Assembly (NCBI GenBank): GCA_027943245.1 | Contig: JANDJZ010000072.1 | Coordinates: forward strand, 62,001 to 126,000 | Source of the DNA: Acanthamoeba sp. SK_2022b | Taxonomy: Eukaryota > Discosea > Longamoebia > Acanthamoebidae | Length of the DNA: 64,000 bases | Reading direction: 5' to 3' | Shown here: positions 25,119 to 38,863 of the stretch, piece by piece | Position numbering within the stretch: the first letter of the stretch is position 1 | How the letters are laid out: each line of letters starts with the position of its first letter | Notes under the pieces: model-generated | Database searches by the model: none | What the model saw: the letters and a program-made list of their open reading frames with translations, nothing else | Told to the model about the DNA's origin: nothing | Translations under genes and position numbers: made by a program

Positions 25119-25482
25119 AGAGCGCCACCAAGAACGAGTAATGAGAAGGCGCAGCATTGCCTGCGTTTGGGCCGTGCGCTCCGTGGCTCTGCTGGGTGCT
25201 TGAGGTCACACCCAAGGGCGGGCAGCCTTCTTCGTCCAGAAGAGGGAACAACCTCTCACGTTCGTGCTGACCACTTGGCCGGTCGGCAGTAGACACGTAC
25301 TTTTTTTTTGTCACGACCAGCGACTTGACACTTCGCCACGGTCTGACGGAGATTGCAGAGGCAAAAGAGAAAGATGGAAACCGGTTGCGGATGGCTAATG
25401 AGCTGACCGATAGGCAGCCAGCGGCGCTTAGCGTCTCGAATAAGAAGCAGTTGTTTATTGTGTTTATGGAGTTTGGAGTGCT
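25119..25482. other. Convergent intergenic region
   Basis: It separates the stop codons of the methyltransferase and eS7 genes. No coding or RNA signal was seen apart from a run of nine T at 25301-25309. Confidence 0.5.
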
Positions 25483-26119
25483 TTAGGGGAACAGGAAAGC
25501 GACCTCCTTGCCGGTGAGCTTCTTGTAGAGCCTGGAGAAGGTCTCGAGCTTGTACTCAACGTTGTTCTGATCCTTCTTGTCGAGGTACCTGAGGTGAGAG
25601 AGGAATGATTAGACGGAAGGTGAAAATCCCAGGTCTGAATGAATTGACGTACACTTTGTAGAGCCTGGAACCGTCGAGCCTGATGCGGATGCGCTTGCCG
25701 GTGATCTCGGTAGGGTAGACGAGGTCCTCAAGGATGGCATCATGTACAGCAGTGAGGGTGCGGCTCATGGGCCTCTTTTGCCTCTTCCTCCTGTTCTTCT
25801 TGCCGATAACGGGGAGGATGCGACGGTTGGCAATCACGACGACGTGCTGACCGCTGAACTTCTTCTCGAGCTCGCGGACCAGACGGCCCTGGACCTTGTG
25901 GAAGCCCTTGAGCAGACGGTAGGGCACGAAGACGAGGATGGCGGTCTTGCCACCACCGAGATCGACCTGCCTGGCACCGCTGATGAACAGCTCCCTAAGG
26001 TCACCCTTAAGATCGGTGGCGTTGACCTCGAGGTCGAACAGGGCCTGGGCGACCTGCAGCTCGAACTCAGTGGGTTCGGCGTTCTTTTCCTTCTGGATCT
26101 TTCTGCGAGCCGTGTACAT
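25483..26119 (-). CDS. RPS7: 40S ribosomal protein eS7
   Basis: The protein matches eS7 throughout: [20 protein letters not shown], then [45 protein letters not shown]. The second exon completes it with [20 protein letters not shown] before the stop at 25483. One short GT-AG intron lies near 25588-25652. eS7 binds the small-subunit rRNA and is needed for 18S maturation. The codon use is strongly biased to C-ending codons, as expected for a highly expressed gene. Confidence 0.97.
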
Positions 26120-26856
26120 GATGCCTAATGCTACGACCAGAAGAGAAATCTATCGTCACTACTTGCAAATCCGGAGACGGAGAAATGGGAGGGATGAAGA
26201 TGAAAAGGGATCCATAAGGAAAGAGGACCACGCCACAGGCAGCACAGCTCCCCTCCACAGAATCAATACAAAAATCCAGAGATGGGGTTTCGTACAAGCC
26301 TCAGCTGGGCAGGGAGGGATGCAGCTGGAAGCGGGGAGAGAAGAGAGAAAGGAAGGCTTCGTCTTTCCGTCCTAACAAAAAGCCCGGCTTCGTTTTCTCT
26401 CCCCGGATATTTCCCGGTATCAACAAGTGGTGTGTTGGCGTGCCACGGTGAGGAGGGCCAGGAGGGGAGCGAGCAAGGAGGCAGCTGTGCGTTTGTTGAA
26501 AGTGTATGAAATGACACAAAAATGATGATCACCCCACCACTCTGCCAGCTTCGCTCAGGAGTCAACTACGCTTCCGCCTTTTCGTCCCTCCGTGGCGAGT
26601 TCTCTCCATTTGCCTGCGTCTCTTCCCCCGCCTGTCGATTGTAGTTGTCGCCGTTGTTGTGGCGGGGCACAGCCTTCGCTCGTTACCGCCGCTGCCCCCA
26701 CCACAACCAACGACCCTTGCGTCCGTAGCGGCGGTTGGCGTTCCTCTCACCTCAGCACTTTGTATCCTCCGCTTCTTCAGCGCCTCCCGCTACTCCATTT
26801 GTTCCACCCTTCCCGCCTCCTGTGTCACGTCTTCCAGTTGTTGTCGTTTCAAGCGC
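26120..26856. other. eS7 upstream region and Rab4 3' flank
   Basis: About 740 bases upstream of eS7, on the minus strand, follow the Rab4 stop. Pyrimidine-rich stretches, such as 26570-26640, would suit a ribosomal protein promoter. No gene was recognised. Confidence 0.4.
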
Positions 26857-28838
<1,982 letters not shown>

Positions 28839-29711
28839 TTACATGTTATCATAGAGGTCAAACCCATCACTGTCTCCAAGTTCATCTGTGGACATAGCAA
28901 GCAGTTCATAACAACAGTGTTATTATCCACAGTAAATGAGGTGGGGGAGGGCACATTCCTTGGAGAATAAGAATCCAGTCAGTAAGCCACCAGGCCAAGC
29001 TCCCCAGGTACATGCAACAGGTAAGGCAGGAGCCCAGAATTGAGCAAAGAGATGCAGTGGTCTGGCCTGAATCACTCGCCTCTTCCCCAATACCCAGATA
29101 CTCGGTGCGTCTGCGCAAGACCGCGAGAGACAGGTAAACAAGGCACTCCTATGCACCACATGAAAGCGCACCTAATGCGACAGCAGCTGCCAAGGCAGGC
29201 CCCAATGCATGCAGGAAGGCAAGCCAGAACGTTGATGAGAAGCTTGGCCACGCCCAACTGCGGGTGTTGTGGTGTGCTGGTGAAAACTAATGCAGGTTGC
29301 ATGCAGAGCATAGAGAGGCATTTACTCCTATGAAGCCGAGATAGAAGCGATCAGCGCCGGTGCCACCGATGAGGAAGGACAAGAGGAACGCCTCGAGTTT
29401 GCTCTTGCGCTTGTGTTCGCAGAACCTCCCTGGCAACGGAATGGAGAAGGTTCAGCATATTGAACAGACAATTGCGTACTGCAGGGAGGCGTACCTGCGT
29501 ACTTGAGGTCGCAGCTACAAACTCCAGTCGCGTTGCTGCCAGGGGCGATGCAGTGGCCGTGTTTGTTGCAGTCCGCCGTGGAGTTACACCTGCCTCCGCC
29601 ACCGTCACCCGCCGAGGCGATCACGTCGTACGTGCTGCCGCTGCCGGCAGAGACCATGGCAGCCACAGAGACAAGAGCCCATAGAACCATAAACAAACTG
29701 TTGAACTTCAT
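28839..29711 (-). CDS. TM2-domain membrane protein with EGF-like region
   Basis: Exon 1 encodes a signal peptide (MKFNSLFMVLWALVSVAAMV) and a Cys-rich EGF-like region (CNSTADCNKHGHCIAPGSN). After an intron at about 29492-29428 the frame continues YAGRFCEHKRKSKLEAFLLS and FLIGGTGADRFYLGF, the first half of a TM2 domain. Later exons give VAKLLINVLACLPACI and YLGSLAWWLTDWILIL, and the protein ends DELGDSDGFDLYDNM. TM2 domains are two-helix membrane modules with a conserved DRFYLG turn; in animals TM2D proteins bear on Notch signalling and phagocytosis. The intermediate exon borders are approximate. Confidence 0.8.
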
Positions 29712-29843
29712 CTGTTGTGTGTGTGACTGGGGGTCACGAGGTTTTACTGAACCAGGCCCCCGAAACCGCTGGAGCGACACGTCAGGCGCTCCCTTTAAGA
29801 TCGAGCACAGACTTGCACCAAAGCTGGACCAAGAGTAGCCAAC

Positions 29844-31294
29844 ATGGACGCCTTGCCGGGTGAGATGGTGGTGGGAGTGTTGGGTTGGCTCGAGGCCGCG
29901 GACTTGGTGACCTGCCATCGGGTGTGTAGCCGGTGGCAGCACCTGCTGACCACGTCGGACACGGGGCTCTGGCGCCGTTGCTTCTTACGGACCTGGCCGC
30001 CTCCCCTCTTTGACGCACACGCCCTCGCCAGGGCCTCCTCAGTGAAGCGGATCGACTGGCGTTCCATATGCCTGCAGCGCATCGCTCTCATTCGCCACTG
30101 TAAACCCCCCCCCCTCAATCTCTTGGTTGTGGCTGCCCTAACATTGCATGCTCCCAGCGGACCCGCAAGCGAAGATGGCAGACGTGGCGACCCTCCTGCG
30201 CTCAGCAGCCACGCTGGCGGTCTCTCCCCCTCTCGGCGCTCCGCCCGCGACAGAGAGAAAGAAGGCCAAGAGTGACGGCGGCAAGGCCAATGAAAAGGAG
30301 CGCGACAGGAAGAGAAAGAGGGAAGAACAGAGCAACGAGCAACTGAGCAAGGAGCCAAAAACAAAGAAAAAGAAGAAGGACAAGAAAGACAAGAAGGACA
30401 AGAAAGACAAGAAGGGCAAGAAGGACAAGAAGGACAAGAAGGGCAAGAAAGACAAGAAGGACAGGAAGAGGAAGGAGAAAGGCTACCGTCGGACCTTGCG
30501 TAAGGCTGCCAATCAGGACCACATCGCCATAGTGCAGGCAGAAGTGAAGAAGGCTACGGATGGGCTCGAGCATCTTAAGCACGTTGCCAGCTTGAAGCAG
30601 CACGCCCAAGAGGTGCTCCGCTCATTTAGGTAATTCACCTGTTAGCGGCACAGCCAGCGCTCGAGCATTCCTAACGCACCTCGGTAGCCCAGAGATCGCA
30701 AACCTGATGGCTCCACTCCACGACAACCTGTTGTACGAGAAGATAGATCGAACGTAAGCTTGCCTCGTGACCAAGCGTGTTGCCATGCAACGCATATGTG
30801 AGTTCTGACCTCATCATCTTTCAATCACTCCGACCAGGGTCATCGATCTGGGTGACGTGTACCACAAAATAGCCCACTCAGTGTCGGCTCTCATTTACAG
30901 TCCAGCGACAGGCCTGCCCCTGCGCATGGTATACTCCTTCCACTACAGGCAGGACTACTACTCCGACGGGCTCTCCTGGTCGGGTAGGCATTATCCAGAC
31001 ACCAACCTTTCTTGGAACCAAGTCACCATGCGGTTCGAATCTAACCTCTGCTCCATGCCAGGGTTCGCGGGCGAGCTGTTGGCGGGGTGGATAGACTCCG
31101 AGCGCGCTCCATCGGGCAGGGAGAGACAGGAATACGCCCAGCTGCAGGCGTTTCTCTTTGGCCAGGAGCACGCCGACACCGTCGGGCCGGACCTGATGCA
31201 GCAATTTGTAGAGGGGGCCTTTATCCTCCCAAACGCCTTTGACCAGTGCTGCCTCGGTTGGGCGCACCTGCTCTCCAAGGCCAGCTCCACCTAA
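29844..31294 (+). CDS. F-box protein with lysine-rich central tract
   Basis: The N-terminus is an F-box: MDALPGEMVVGVLGWLEAAD, then LVTCHRVCSRWQHLLTT and LWRRCFLRTW. The second exon carries a highly charged region with repeats of KKDKKDKK and KKGKKDKK (30350-30480), likely disordered and nucleolar or nucleic-acid-binding in character. The C-terminal part (VIDLGDVYHKIAHSVSALIY to the end) has conserved-looking aromatic and hydrophobic patches but belongs to no family I recognise. It is probably a substrate receptor of an SCF ubiquitin ligase. A short exon around 30687-30748 (PEIANLMAPLHDNLLYEKID) joins the last two parts. Confidence 0.78.
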
Positions 31295-31369
31295 GTACAA
31301 AGGCGCGAGCAACCGCTGCATTGTGTGCTCATCGTACGTGATCGGAGGAGATGGGGGAGGGGGGGGGGG

Positions 31370-31800
31370 TCAAGAGCGCCAGAGAGACTGCCCCTCTTCG
31401 ACGGAAATGACCAGGCCATCGAGAATGGCATCCTTGAGTTGGGCGTGCAGCCGCATCACCTCCTTGCCATGCCGCTTGTTCCACCTCTCGACTCGCTCTT
31501 GGCCGGCCGAGGCACTCTCCTCGCTGTCTCCCTCGCCTTCGCATGCAACGCCAACCGCGACACCTCGCGAGGCGATGCGGTTGTTATCGCTGCGGCCGGC
31601 TTGCTTCGCGCGCCTGTGACGGTTGGGGCGCGCACGGCGCTGGGGCGTGGACGCCAGCGCCTGGACATTTGTGTGGTCCTGTTTGGCCTTCTCGTTGACC
31701 CAGGCATCGACATAGGTCTCGTACCACTCCCGCCCATCAAAATAGCTGTGGGGCGGCGGCAACGCAAATGGATTGTTGCATAACTCGTGGCCCTGATGCA

Positions 31801-31859
<59 letters not shown>

Positions 31860-34695
31860 TCAGTGACCTGCTTGGCTTTTGCAGTTTGGGGGGCATGCGG
31901 TGTACCAGCAGCGCGTGCTGGATGCCGACTTGGTAGAGCGTGCCCAGGCAGATCACACGCTTCCTGTCATTGGCTTCGAGGCCCCTCGGCCACGAGGGGA
32001 GCACTTCGTCGCGCCGCTCTGCCACCAGCAGATCGACGCGGCCGGCGTTGCGCGCCGCCACGTCCACGTCGTGCCCCTTTGACAGCCGCAGCACGACATG
32101 GAGCAGCAGGCAGTCAAATTCCCACTCCTTGAAGGCCGGGTTGCGCCGACACGAGCGATAGGGCGGTGGCAGGCCGTCGATGTCGGGCCGTCCCTCGGTC
32201 TTGGCCGAACCTTGACTCGCATCGCCCTCCGGCGTGGGCTCGGTCTCCGGCTGCTCGCCCTGGGTCAAGAGGAAGCGCAGCACGCCGCAGGGAACGATGA
32301 ACTGGCGAGGCAGGTTGCCCTCGGAGAGAAACGACGGCCAGTTGGCGTTGAAGAGGTGCAGGAACGTGCGGAGCCGCAGGCCAGCGGCGACGTCGGTCGA
32401 GTGGAGTTGGGCGACGGAAGGCAGCTCCACTGCGGCCCGCATGGCCGGACACGCGCCCTGGTCCGTCCAGGCCACCTGCACCGGCTTCCTGAGTAGGTAG
32501 TCGTTCTCCGTTTGCCTGAGTTCATTGACCGTGAGCGTGACCGACGTGGTCTTGCTCTTGTTCTTTCGCTTCCTCCGCCTCGCCTTCCGATTCGTCGTCG
32601 GCTTGTCCCCGCTCACCGGTGGCCCAGCCTGGGCACCGGTCGGCGAGGCTTCGGCGCCATCGCCGAGCCCCGCCTCCCTTTCCCGGCCTCGCTCCTGCTT
32701 GGCCCGCAGCTTGTCGGCGCGCTTCTGACGCCGGGCCTTGGCCTCTGCCGCGAGCAGTATGCCGTAGAGCCTCCTCCGTACGGGCATGAGCAACTGTGTG
32801 GGACCACAGCAGTCAAAGATAAAGATAAAGAAAGCGCTCCGGATGAACCTGATCAATGAGACAGGGAGGAGGGCCGGGCGAGAAGCCGTTGCGCGAGTAC
32901 TTACCTTGTACGGATCGCGAAAGTTGGCGTGGTCGGTGAGCGCGAGCGAGCACCAGAACTCCGAATCGTGGAGCACGCCCACGAGCGAGGGAAAGAAGTC
33001 TGCTCGGCGGAACCGCTCGGCCAGCACCTGGTACGCCCAACCAATTAAGTAGTTGCTGAAAAGTAACACAATAAAGTAATAAAGTATCATTTCGATAAAG
33101 ATGATGACTGGGAGTGGACGCACGTCATTAATACCGCTATCGTAGGCGAGAGGCAGCGTGCCTGGCTTGTGGGCAACCTCCCAGTCTCCCTTGAGCGTGT
33201 AGGCTGATATACTGGCTCGCAAGAGCCCTTCAAAGAACGGTCGAGCGTCGTCCATCGCGAAGCTCAACACCTCGGCGATCACCCTCTCCATGTCGACGTC
33301 TTCGCTGTCCTTGCACTGTATGTCTGCTGTGCTTTTGTTGGTGGCCTTGTCCCCCGTGGTGACGGGCTGGCGGGCGAAGAACAGCGACAGCTTTTCGATG
33401 GCGGAGAAGAATGCCTGCTCGTAGCTTCCGACGAGGGCTTGGCGCAAAGGGCCGATGTGCTCCTTTGTGTAGTCGTTGCCCACAAGGCCAGCAAAGAGCG
33501 GCAGCCACTGCGCGCGTTCGACATATTCCCCGCCCGCCCACCCAAACACATATGAGTAGGCGAACGTATGACTGCGCGGCTCATGCGCACCTTTCGATGG
33601 AAGCCCAGCAAGCGAGTGGTCTCCTCGATGCTGAATGCCTGGGCGAAGATGCCGCAGCTGGAGTGGCCGCCGCCGCCCTGGGCCTTGCCGGGCCGACGGA
33701 ACTGGAGGCTCTTGATGCAGAAGTAGTACTTTCCGGGGCCCATTTGAAAGACGAGGAAGTCTGAGTCCTTTCCCAATACTCCTGCTCGGTGGAGTGTGCG
33801 CGCTCTCGCAAGTGAGAATCACGACTGGGCGCTAAGCCGACGCGCATAGACGTGGTGTACCGATGCATTCGGGGTGAGCTGCGGCATGCTGGGCCAGCTC
33901 GAGATCTCCCTCGAAGTAGGAGAAGTACACGGTGGCACTAGCCGCACGCAGGGCGTGGACCATCGTGCGCTGCAGGAAGACGCCGAGACGTGTGAGGCAA
34001 CAGAGGACGAAGCGAAGAGGGATGAGCGTACCATGGAGAGTATGGGCAAGATGGTGTCCTTGAACGGGTTCTCTAGCCTCTTATTATACTCCACGAAATC
34101 GAACAGGCTTGTCACTCGCATTGCTGTTCTGTCCGTCACATGTGTACGTGCATCAGACTCGCAACAAGGACCGCAGATGAAGGAGGAGAAAAGGTGCTGT
34201 ACCGTTCTCGGCGCGCTAACATGGCCGTACGCTTCATGGGCAAGGCCAAGCCATCGATGTAGACCACGAGGTCGATGCCATTGCTGCGGAATGCCTCCAC
34301 GAACTGCACCGCGCGCTGAGCAAGCTTGGCCAACTAGTCAAGGAACGCAACTCGGACAGTAAGACACTGAGAGAGAGAGAGAGAGGCACGCAAGGCCACA
34401 TGGAGGGGTGGAAAGGATATTGTTCGTAGGGTCCGCCGAGGACCCAAGGCAGAGGCTGCGGGTATTCATGCAGCCAGTAGAGCAGCCCTGACCCATCCAC
34501 GCACAGCGTGGTCCTTTCTGCAGGATAATAAGGCCGAGCACCACCACAGCCACAAGCGTCCAATTGGGGGGGGGGGCAAGTAGTACTCATGCTCTTGTTG
34601 GCGGCAGCCACTTCGGGAATATTGGCCGGAGGAGGAGCATCACTGCCACCACCCCGCTTGGCCTCAACATAGGCCTGCAGTCCGTGCACACCCAT
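31370..34695 (-). CDS. FAM120/asteroid-like protein of the XPG/FEN nuclease fold
   Basis: The start MGVHGLQAYVEAKRGGG has the MGVxGL opening of XPG/FEN-fold proteins, followed by TTLCVDGSGLLYWLHE and FRSNGIDLVVYIDGLALP, the strands that carry acidic residues in that fold. Toward the C-terminus MPVRRRLYGILLAAEAKARR, FIVPCGVLRFLL and HSYFDGREWYETYV resemble the FAM120A segments PVRQYVYGVLF, LMVLCCVLRYM and MYFDGKLFQSKL. FAM120 proteins bind RNA and are scaffold-like rather than proven nucleases. Many introns are present, one with a TG/CA tract. A basic region around 32500-32620 (RKARRRKRKNKSK) adds likely nucleic-acid binding. The assignment rests on by-eye matches; asteroid homologues are the alternative. 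Confidence 0.6.
31803..31859 (+). repeat. (TG)n microsatellite in an intron
   Basis: About 28 units lie in an intron of the FAM120-like gene, read as CA on the coding strand, close to the acceptor. Confidence 0.95.
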
Positions 34696-34921
34696 GCCAA
34701 GCCCAAACTTGCAGACAAACTGGCAGGGCCTACCGGCCAACGAGGAATCAAGAGGTGTGAGAGGCAATCTGTTCAATGTTATCTAGGTGACAACAGCACC
34801 ACGGCCGCCTCATGGTGTAGTTGGCAGCATATAGGTTTCTGGTACCTGGGACCCCTCTTGTTATTAAAAAAAAGAGGTGACTTTATTTCGTCTTGGCAAG
34901 ATTGCAGCTGCCGTGCTGCAC

Positions 34922-37900
34922 ATGGACACTCCTTCCTCCAAGGGATCTGCAGGCAGGAAGAGGCAAAGATCAAACAGCCGAGAGGATGATGGTGCCGCTA
35001 CGGAAGCTGCGCCTGACCGTGCCAACAAGAAGATTAAGATCGACAATCCATCGACCTCCGGCAGTGAGCGTGGCACAACCCATTCCTCCACTGTGGCTAT
35101 CGCAGCATCGCCCGTCTCTAAATTCACCAGGAAGGGCAAAATCTCCATTAATTTTGAAGTGAGCGATGAAGATTCCGGCAAGCATGCGAAAGGAACCACA
35201 GCACCGCCATCATCTCTCCACGAGGACCTCGTCGATGACAGAGACCAAGTAAAGGACAAGAAGGACAAGAAGAGTAAGAAGGCCAAGAAGGAGAAGAAAG
35301 CCAAGAAGGACAAGAAAGAGAAGAAGGAGAAGGCCATAAAGGACAAGAAGGCCAAGAAGAAGAAGAAGAAGGACGAGAAGGATGAAGGCGGTGGCGACGA
35401 CAAGAAGCAAAGCAAGAAGGCAGGAGCCAAGACCGACAGCAAGGCGGAGGGAAAGAACGAGACGGCAGCGAAGAAGGAGAACAACAAGAAAAACCAAGGG
35501 AATGGTGAAGACGAAAAGAAGGTCCACGAGCTGCGGAAGCACGAGAAGAAGCTCGACCTCTCGCGCAGCGGATCGCAAGAGGGCGCCAACGCCGTGACCA
35601 ACACCGTCGAGGTGGCCCACGTGAAGGGCCTGCAGCCAACCATCGTCCGGTGCCCATCCATCCATCCGCGGGCTGTGCACGCCCTGCGCTCTGTGTGCTG
35701 TGGGCACGCGCGCGTGCCGTGTCTGTGTGTCGTGCATGTCTCATAAACGATCACGCAACGTGTGCAGGAATCTGGAGCAGCAGTTTGGCATCACGCAGTT
35801 CTTCCCGATCCAAGCACAAGTCATCCCCGTCATCCTACGCAGCGTAGCCTGTGGCGGGTGCGCCCCCCCCCCACTCCGTTCCGGGTGATGTTTGTTTGGT
35901 CGGGAGTGGTTGTGCGTGTCGTGTCGCTTCGCTTATCGACGCGTCGGGGCGGCAGACGTGGCGTTGCTGTACGGGAGGAAGACGGCGTGTCCATTGGCGG
36001 CGACATCTGCGTGTGCGCGCCCACCGGGTCGGGAAAGACGCTCTCCTACGCCGTGCCGATCGTCAACGTATGCGCCTCCCTCTCTCTCCGTATCTCTTCG
36101 TCTCGCCGTCTGTTCACGACACCACGACAGACGCTGCTCAATCGCGTGGTGGTCCGACTGCGCGCGCTGGTGATCCTACCCAACCGAGACTTGGCGCTTC
36201 AGGTCAAGTCCGTCTTCGACCTTCTGTGCGAAGGGACCGACCTCAAGGCACGCCCTACGCCTGCATTTCTTTTTTTTTTCTTTTCTTTTCTGCTTTTCTT
36301 TCCCGACGAGCCGCTTCGTGCTTACCAACGCGGCCGATCGCCTGCCTCCCCGTGGCTGTTGTGTCGAATGTATTGTCACAGGTGGAGATCGTGGTGGGCC
36401 AGAGCTCCTTCCGCAAGGATCAGGAGAAGCTGGTGCAAAAGGCTTCCGCATCGGGCGAGGAAGGCCCGGACGCGTCCGCTGCCGACCTCCGCGGCGCATC
36501 GACGACCGACGGCACCCAGGCCGGCGATCGATCGGCGCCCGCGTTCAAGGAATTGGTCGACATTCTCATCTGCACGCCCGGTGGGCCTCCTCTCCTCTCT
36601 CCTCTCCTCCCCTTCACCGTTGGCCTTTGCACTCACGTGACTGTTCCACGCGTCCAGGGCGTCTCATGGATCTGTTGAACCAGACGCGCGGGTTCACGCT
36701 GCAGCACCTGCGCTTCCTCGTGATCGACGAGGCCGATCGGCTGCTGGACCAGTCCTTCCAAGATTGGCTCAACAAGGTCCTGCAGGCCACCCACTCCAGC
36801 ACGCAGGGTAAGCCTGCCACCCTCCCCTCTCTCTTTCCTCTTCAGCATCTGGCCAACGCTAAGGGACACTCTCCTGGCTCTGGTCTTGAACCCTGTGGTG
36901 TGGGCCCAGGGCGAGTGTACGGCTGCGTCGATGAGGCGGACCAGGAACCGCATCTCCGAATCGAAGCGCGCACCATGCGACAGCTGACCAGCGTGCGGTC
37001 CGTTCACCTGTCGTCGACCGCCTTCCACTCTATCATCCCCGAAGAACCCGAACCCGTACGTCGCCCAACACAACAAAAAACCAAAAATTAATGGAAAAAT
37101 AATTAATAAAATGAAAAACAAATCAATAAAATTATTACGAAATAAAGAAATCGTGAGGGACTGACGTTCCTGTTGCTTCTTCAGCTCCACAAGTTGCTAT
37201 TCTCGGCCACCCTCACCAACAACCCGAAGAAGATCGCCGCGCTCCGACTCAACAACCCGCACTTCTTCTCGGCCACCGCGACCGGCCTGTACAAGATGCC
37301 CGAGAAGCTCCAGGTGGGGTCTCTCTCCCCCCTCCTCGTCGTCACTGAAACGCTCACTCTGTCCCTCTGCCCCCGGTGGGTTGTCGTAGGAGTACATGGT
37401 CATCTGCAGCTTGGCCTACAAGCCGCTCGTGCTGCTCTATCTCCTGGAGATGTTCGATTTCAAGCGCACGCTCTGCTTCACCTCGTCTGTCGAGTCGACG
37501 CACAGGTGGGGTCGCTCTCTTCCCCAGCCCACGCGCATTTCGGCTGGTCACTCACTCACCGCGCACGCACGCTGTATGCCACAGGCTGTACCTGCTGCTG
37601 ACGCTGATGGGCCAGACGGGCGTCGCTGAGTACTCCTCGACGCTCCCGCAGCGGAAACGTACGCAGATCATCGAGAAGTTTGCCAAGGGCGACATCAAGA
37701 TGTACGCACATACACGCGGACGCTACCCACATACGCACGCGCGAGTGTTGGTTGGGCCAGGGCTGTAGCGCGGCGGTCTGACCTGTCGGTGATCCGTTGG
37801 TTGGTGGGGGGGGGGATTGGCAGTGTGATCGCCTCCGACGCCATGTCGCGAGGACTGGACATCGAGGACGTGGAGAACGTCATCAACTACGATGTGCCAC

Positions 37901-37982
37901 CCTTCATCAAGACCTACGTCCACCGGTGCGCAGCCTTGGTCCATACACGCATGTGCATCTGGCGTGCGCTAACATTAGCGTG

Positions 37983-38050
<68 letters not shown>

Positions 38051-38668
38051 TCATCAGAGTGGGCCGAACTGCGCGAGCAGGCCGACAGGGCAAGACGTAC
38101 ACGCTCCTGTTGAAGGCCGAGGCCCATCACTTCCGATCCATGCTCAAGAAGGCCGAACACTCGACCAAGGCACTTGCTTGCGCTTGTGTTTTCATGCAGT
38201 TTTGCGTTGCGATCGATCTCTTGTCCTTTGTGGCTTACGGCGCGACCTGTGTGCAGATCAACCAAGTGAACATAGACTACGAAACGGAGTTGAACAAGTA
38301 CATGGAGCAGTACCAGGAAGCGCTGGAGAAGCTCAAGGAGGTACTCAAGCCGCACATGGGCAAGAACGACCCCACGCAACGCGGTACGTGCGCGCATGCC
38401 GGTCTCGAGTGGCTCCCACTGCGTTGGTGGGCTCACCTCGTTGTCCCAAAACGCAGAGCGACCGAAGCCGGCGGCCGAGACCAAGCCAAAGCAACAGCAG
38501 AAGCAGGAGAAGAGGGACAAGAGCAAGGGCAAGCAGTTGGTCGAGGACAAGATGGAAGAGGAGGAGGACGCGCAGCTCCTCGACCACGACTCCAACGGCG
38601 AGATCGACGACGAAGACAAGCTACTGGGTCTCCTCAAGCAGAGCGCCGCTCGCAGCTGGGGTCTCTGA
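34922..38668 (+). CDS. DDX51: DEAD-box RNA helicase DDX51/Dbp6 type
   Basis: A lysine-rich, nucleolar-type N-terminus (about 200 residues with [10 protein letters not shown] blocks) leads to the helicase core: Q-motif [10 protein letters not shown], motif [10 protein letters not shown], Ia [28 protein letters not shown], motif [15 protein letters not shown], motif [14 protein letters not shown], then [44 protein letters not shown] and motif [12 protein letters not shown]. The [11 protein letters not shown] and [11 protein letters not shown] segments match DDX51/Dbp6, which acts in early 60S ribosome assembly. At least ten introns are present; one (37927-38057) is mostly a TG tract. The frame ends at 38668; an adjacent frame stays open to 38823 with protein-like sequence, so a one-base error or an alternative end is possible. 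Confidence 0.92.
37984..38049 (+). repeat. (TG)n microsatellite in an intron
   Basis: About 33 units occupy half of the intron that splits the motif VI codon block [10 protein letters not shown] of the DDX51-type gene. Confidence 0.95.
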
Positions 38669-38863
38669 TCAGCGCCACGCCGAGGCAGGTGCCCAAGAAG
38701 CTGTTGAAGAAGGCCAAGGAGGTGATCGAGGCCATCCTGCTGCAGGTGCAGGACGACAAGCATCAGGCACAGGACATCATCTTCCACCGCTACGCCTGTC
38801 CCAGCCAAGAATGGCTTTTATAATTCTTTTTCAAATGATAATAAAATATTATTATTGTTCTTA

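Noticed and set aside
31021..31060. B-box-like GGTTCGAATCT
   Set aside because: It encodes part of the F-box protein (RFESNL) and has no tRNA context.
34803..34880. tRNA-Gln-like 5' half (A-box-like TGGTGTAGTTGG, plausible CTG anticodon loop)
   Set aside because: No B-box or T-loop follows and the acceptor stem does not close, so it is at best a decayed fragment and may be chance.
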